NCBI GenBank assembly: GCA_038373865.1
Contig: JAXGGA010000020.1
Coordinates: forward strand, 186,001 to 250,000
DNA length: 64,000 nucleotides
Direction of reading: 5' to 3'
Source: Uloborus plumipes
Taxonomy: Eukaryota > Arthropoda > Arachnida > Araneae > Uloboridae
In this document: positions 61,340 through 64,000 of the stretch, piece after piece
Numbering within the stretch: the stretch's first letter is position 1
How the letters are laid out: the number at the start of each line of letters is the position of its first letter
The notes under the pieces: generated by a model
The model's input: only the letters and a program-made list of their open reading frames with translations
Databases searched by the model: none
What the model was told of the DNA's origin: nothing
Translations under genes and position numbers: made by a program

Positions 61340-63560
61340 GTCTGATAAGTCTATAATAATAATAATCTGAACTTGAAATTAAAAAAAAAAAAATGCAAAA
61401 TGTCGGGACATTAAAATACATGTTAATTTTGAACATAAAAAACTATAAAAGAAGAGTTTGTCTTGTTATTAATCAATTCCACAGTGAATTAAAGAGTATA
61501 TGTAAGTAGTGATTTTTAAAAGTTTAGGAGAATATAACGCCACTGTAAACACATACGTTGTTATATTTATGTAATAAATAAAATGAACTAATATTTTTTA
61601 CTTGCTTCATTTTAGATTTTCAGTAGATTTTTTTTTGAAGTAATCTGGAACTTTATCTGATCGGCACTTACATCACATTTAATGGAACACAGTTAAAAAA
61701 AAAAAAAAGTTCTTCGCAATAAAATTTTTGTTTAGTTAGTTTCATCCAGTGCTTTAAACTAAAAAAAAATATTATATTACAACTTGCGTTACTCAGTGAA
61801 CTTTTATAAAAGCTTTAAAGAGACTCAATTTGCTGCATTTTTCAACTTTAAAACCTCGTATGGCTTTTTCATATTAGTACATACAATAAATAAATCCTGT
61901 TATTTAATCTACAATATAATGATATTAGGTGGTTAATACCCTAAAGTTATCGTTAGAATGTACAAAAATTAGGATTATTACATCTAATGTTTTGAATAAA
62001 ATAACTCCGTGACAGTACAGAACATAACATAACAGATCTGCTAAAGTTTTAGTTTTCCTCTTCACTTTTTTTTTTTTTTTTTTTTTTGCCATTATAAGAC
62101 AATGATCGACGAATTGCCGTATTATAGTTGACGAATAGAACAATGTCATTAAATCAGTACATTCTAATCGTGATTGATATTTCGATCTATTTATTGCAGC
62201 TAATTTAAAGTGAAACGTTACATTATTTTTGTAAAATAATGAAGTCTTGTTTTGAATACTCTTAGAACATCAATAAGAAGAAAAGTGCCTTCACCTGATT
62301 AAGAAGTGCACATTCAATTTAAAATAAAATATTGAAGTTGAACTTACCTTTTATAAATATCCTCAGCTTTCTGAAAATTCGTTTGCTCACTACTGTTAAA
62401 ACTTTTTTTCAAAATATCCAGAAAATATAAAACAGTAATATTAATGTCTTACGAGTTTTATTGATACAATTTTTACTAAAAATCGTACAACATAGGTTTA
62501 ATAAGCTAATTTTAAATTGATTTGTGTGTTTTTTTTTTCTTTCTTGCAATGAGTGGAACAAAAATATTTAAAGAACAAATAAAAAAAAAAAAAAAAAACT
62601 GCAGTATATTGCGAAAAGAGCAGGTTAGTTAAATAATGTATAAGCTACAAAAGAATAAGAAAAGCGCGCAGTAGTTTTTATTCATTTGTTTTTGCCTCTC
62701 ACTGACATAAGCAGGGTACTTAACAGATTCCAATGGAAAAGCAAATGAAAAATATTACTTCGTTTTAGCTTGTCATCACAACACAAATCCGAAAATCAAT
62801 ATCTATGCTCTAAATGACGTGTTAAAAAATATAAGTGATAGCATAGTACCGAGTAGTTAAGCACCATAACCTCTTTAATAAATTCCAAAGATACTAATTT
62901 GCTTATACTAAAGCAACACGGTCAAGCGAAATACTTATTTTGTTTTTAAGGTACACATGTAAAAATATAAACAACGAATATTTCTGATGCATTCAACCAC
63001 AATGTGTTAACATAAAAATCGTTTAAATGTAGCAAATGCACAACAAGTATTGATAAGACACTATAATTTCAATACTGACGCTTATTGTCGAGTGTATCGA
63101 ATAGATTTTACCCTCATATTTTTTCCAATTGCTTGTCACAAAATAATAATGAAACGAAAAACAATCCCTCAAATTTCATATACAACAGTGGTTGTAATTC
63201 CTTCTATAAAAATATCATTAATAATAGTTAAAACATTCACAATCTATATTTTAAAAATTATTTTTTGGTGGGAATTCAGTACTTTTACTTACATTATATC
63301 TTTCTTTTGCATACGAATATTCAAATCCTTAAACATAATGTAGTTGCTTCAATTCATTGTACTCTTTAAACTCGCAATTAGTTTTTACAAAGAATCATTA
63401 AACTACAAGAGATGTCTGTTAATAGTTTTCGTGCGTGCCGGTTCAAACAATCCACTCAAATGAGATTGTTTGGGAAACTAACAATTGTTTTCATTTACAT
63501 GCAAACGAGAGAAATGAGGTAAAAAATTGAAAACTTCGCAGATTACTAAGTATCCAGAAA
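61340..63560. other. A/T-rich non-coding DNA
   Basis: Poly-A and poly-T runs near 61380, 62070 and 62580. The frame at 63050-63343 is hydrophobic A/T-rich sequence without family resemblance. Confidence 0.5.
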
Positions 63561-63579
63561 TTGTTTCCTTTGTTTCCAA

Positions 63580-64000
63580 AAACCAAAAACGTCCCTCCCG
63601 AAACGAGAAACTTTTTCAACCCAGTTCAAATTTCATAGCCTCTCGGTCACATTGGTAGATAAAGCTTTTCCTACGGTTCACCTAGTTTATCCGACGAAAG
63701 ACCTAAAAGTTCCAACATAACAATAAAACCCGCAAAGAACAATTCATTGATACATCGGAGATACGTTCAATTGTTCGCTTTTTCAGCGCTTAGTGTAAAG
63801 GGTTCTTCTAGTTAGGAACTATCAGGGTTTTATTCCGCGGCGCTAATCGCATTTCGCTGCCCCTACCGCCGCCCTTATTTGTCTCCTTCGTGCCTGTGAT
63901 TTCCTCATTCCATAGCGTAGAGCAAAGCATGACCCTCTAGCTAAATGTCTGTTTTCCTCTTTGGGGAGACCGTCGGGGGCCGTGTAACAATAAAAATAAG
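63580..64000. other. GC-richer patch at window end
   Basis: Composition changes noticeably, especially 63830-63990 (CCGCGGCGCTAATCGC, CTACCGCCGCCC, GACCGTCGGGGGCC). No long open frame. It could be a promoter, 5' untranslated exon or conserved element of a gene beyond the window (inference). Confidence 0.35.

Overview
The window looks like non-coding, repeat-rich chromosomal DNA from an arthropod, most likely a chelicerate such as a spider (inference). The base composition is strongly A/T-rich and there are no operons or compact genes. Splice sites are eukaryotic, and the sequence is packed with DNA-transposon debris: Tc1/mariner relatives, TTAA-flanked MITEs, foldback elements, a tRNA-derived SINE and long (TA)n tracts. 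No tRNA, rRNA, CRISPR array or bacterial feature is supported.

The only host gene I can support lies on the minus strand. Two phase-1/phase-1 exons (40736-40365, then 36537-36229) join in frame across a 3.8-kb intron. They encode an immunoglobulin V-like domain followed by a cysteine-rich second domain. The signal-peptide exon and the C-terminal exons are not identified; the gene must extend beyond both exons.

The rest is mobile-element stratigraphy. From 2.2 to 9.2 kb there are a TTAA MITE, a TA-rich TIR element, a SINE, and then one (TA)n landscape carrying three different TIR elements in a row, one with a transposase relic. At 10.7-15.1 kb lies a 4.4-kb inverted-duplicate transposon with an 8-bp target-site duplication and relic transposase in both arms; its right arm carries a separate 1.3-kb element whose empty site survives in the left arm. 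From 16.6 to 31.6 kb there are three copies of a family with AGTAGGGGAATG ends, two copies of a TTAA MITE (one carrying a pogo-like foldback), other MITEs, and a 703-bp mariner-type element with an intact 157-codon ORF that has lost most of its catalytic core. From 32 to 36 kb there are segmental duplications and two TTAA MITEs.

Beyond the Ig exons, 43.5-46.4 kb holds a composite repeat with two tandem arrays and a dead Tc1 element. A near-perfect 238-bp triplication sits at 47.4 kb. A 2.9-kb palindromic element at 49.3-52.2 kb carries about ten units, nearly all with a TGACGTCA core. An ACTGTAAAA-type MITE with a nested mini-MITE lies at 54.9 kb, a TIR-bounded 1.5-kb repeat with a GACAG tail at 57.7-59.2 kb, and a mariner relic near 60 kb. 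The last 0.4 kb is unusually GC-rich.

The most interesting items are the in-frame truncated transposase (30497-30970), the TGACGTCA-rich palindrome (49341-52202), and two transposon families that share TAGGGT ends and related DTT/DTS-type transposase relics. All identifications come from reading the sequence; no database search was run.
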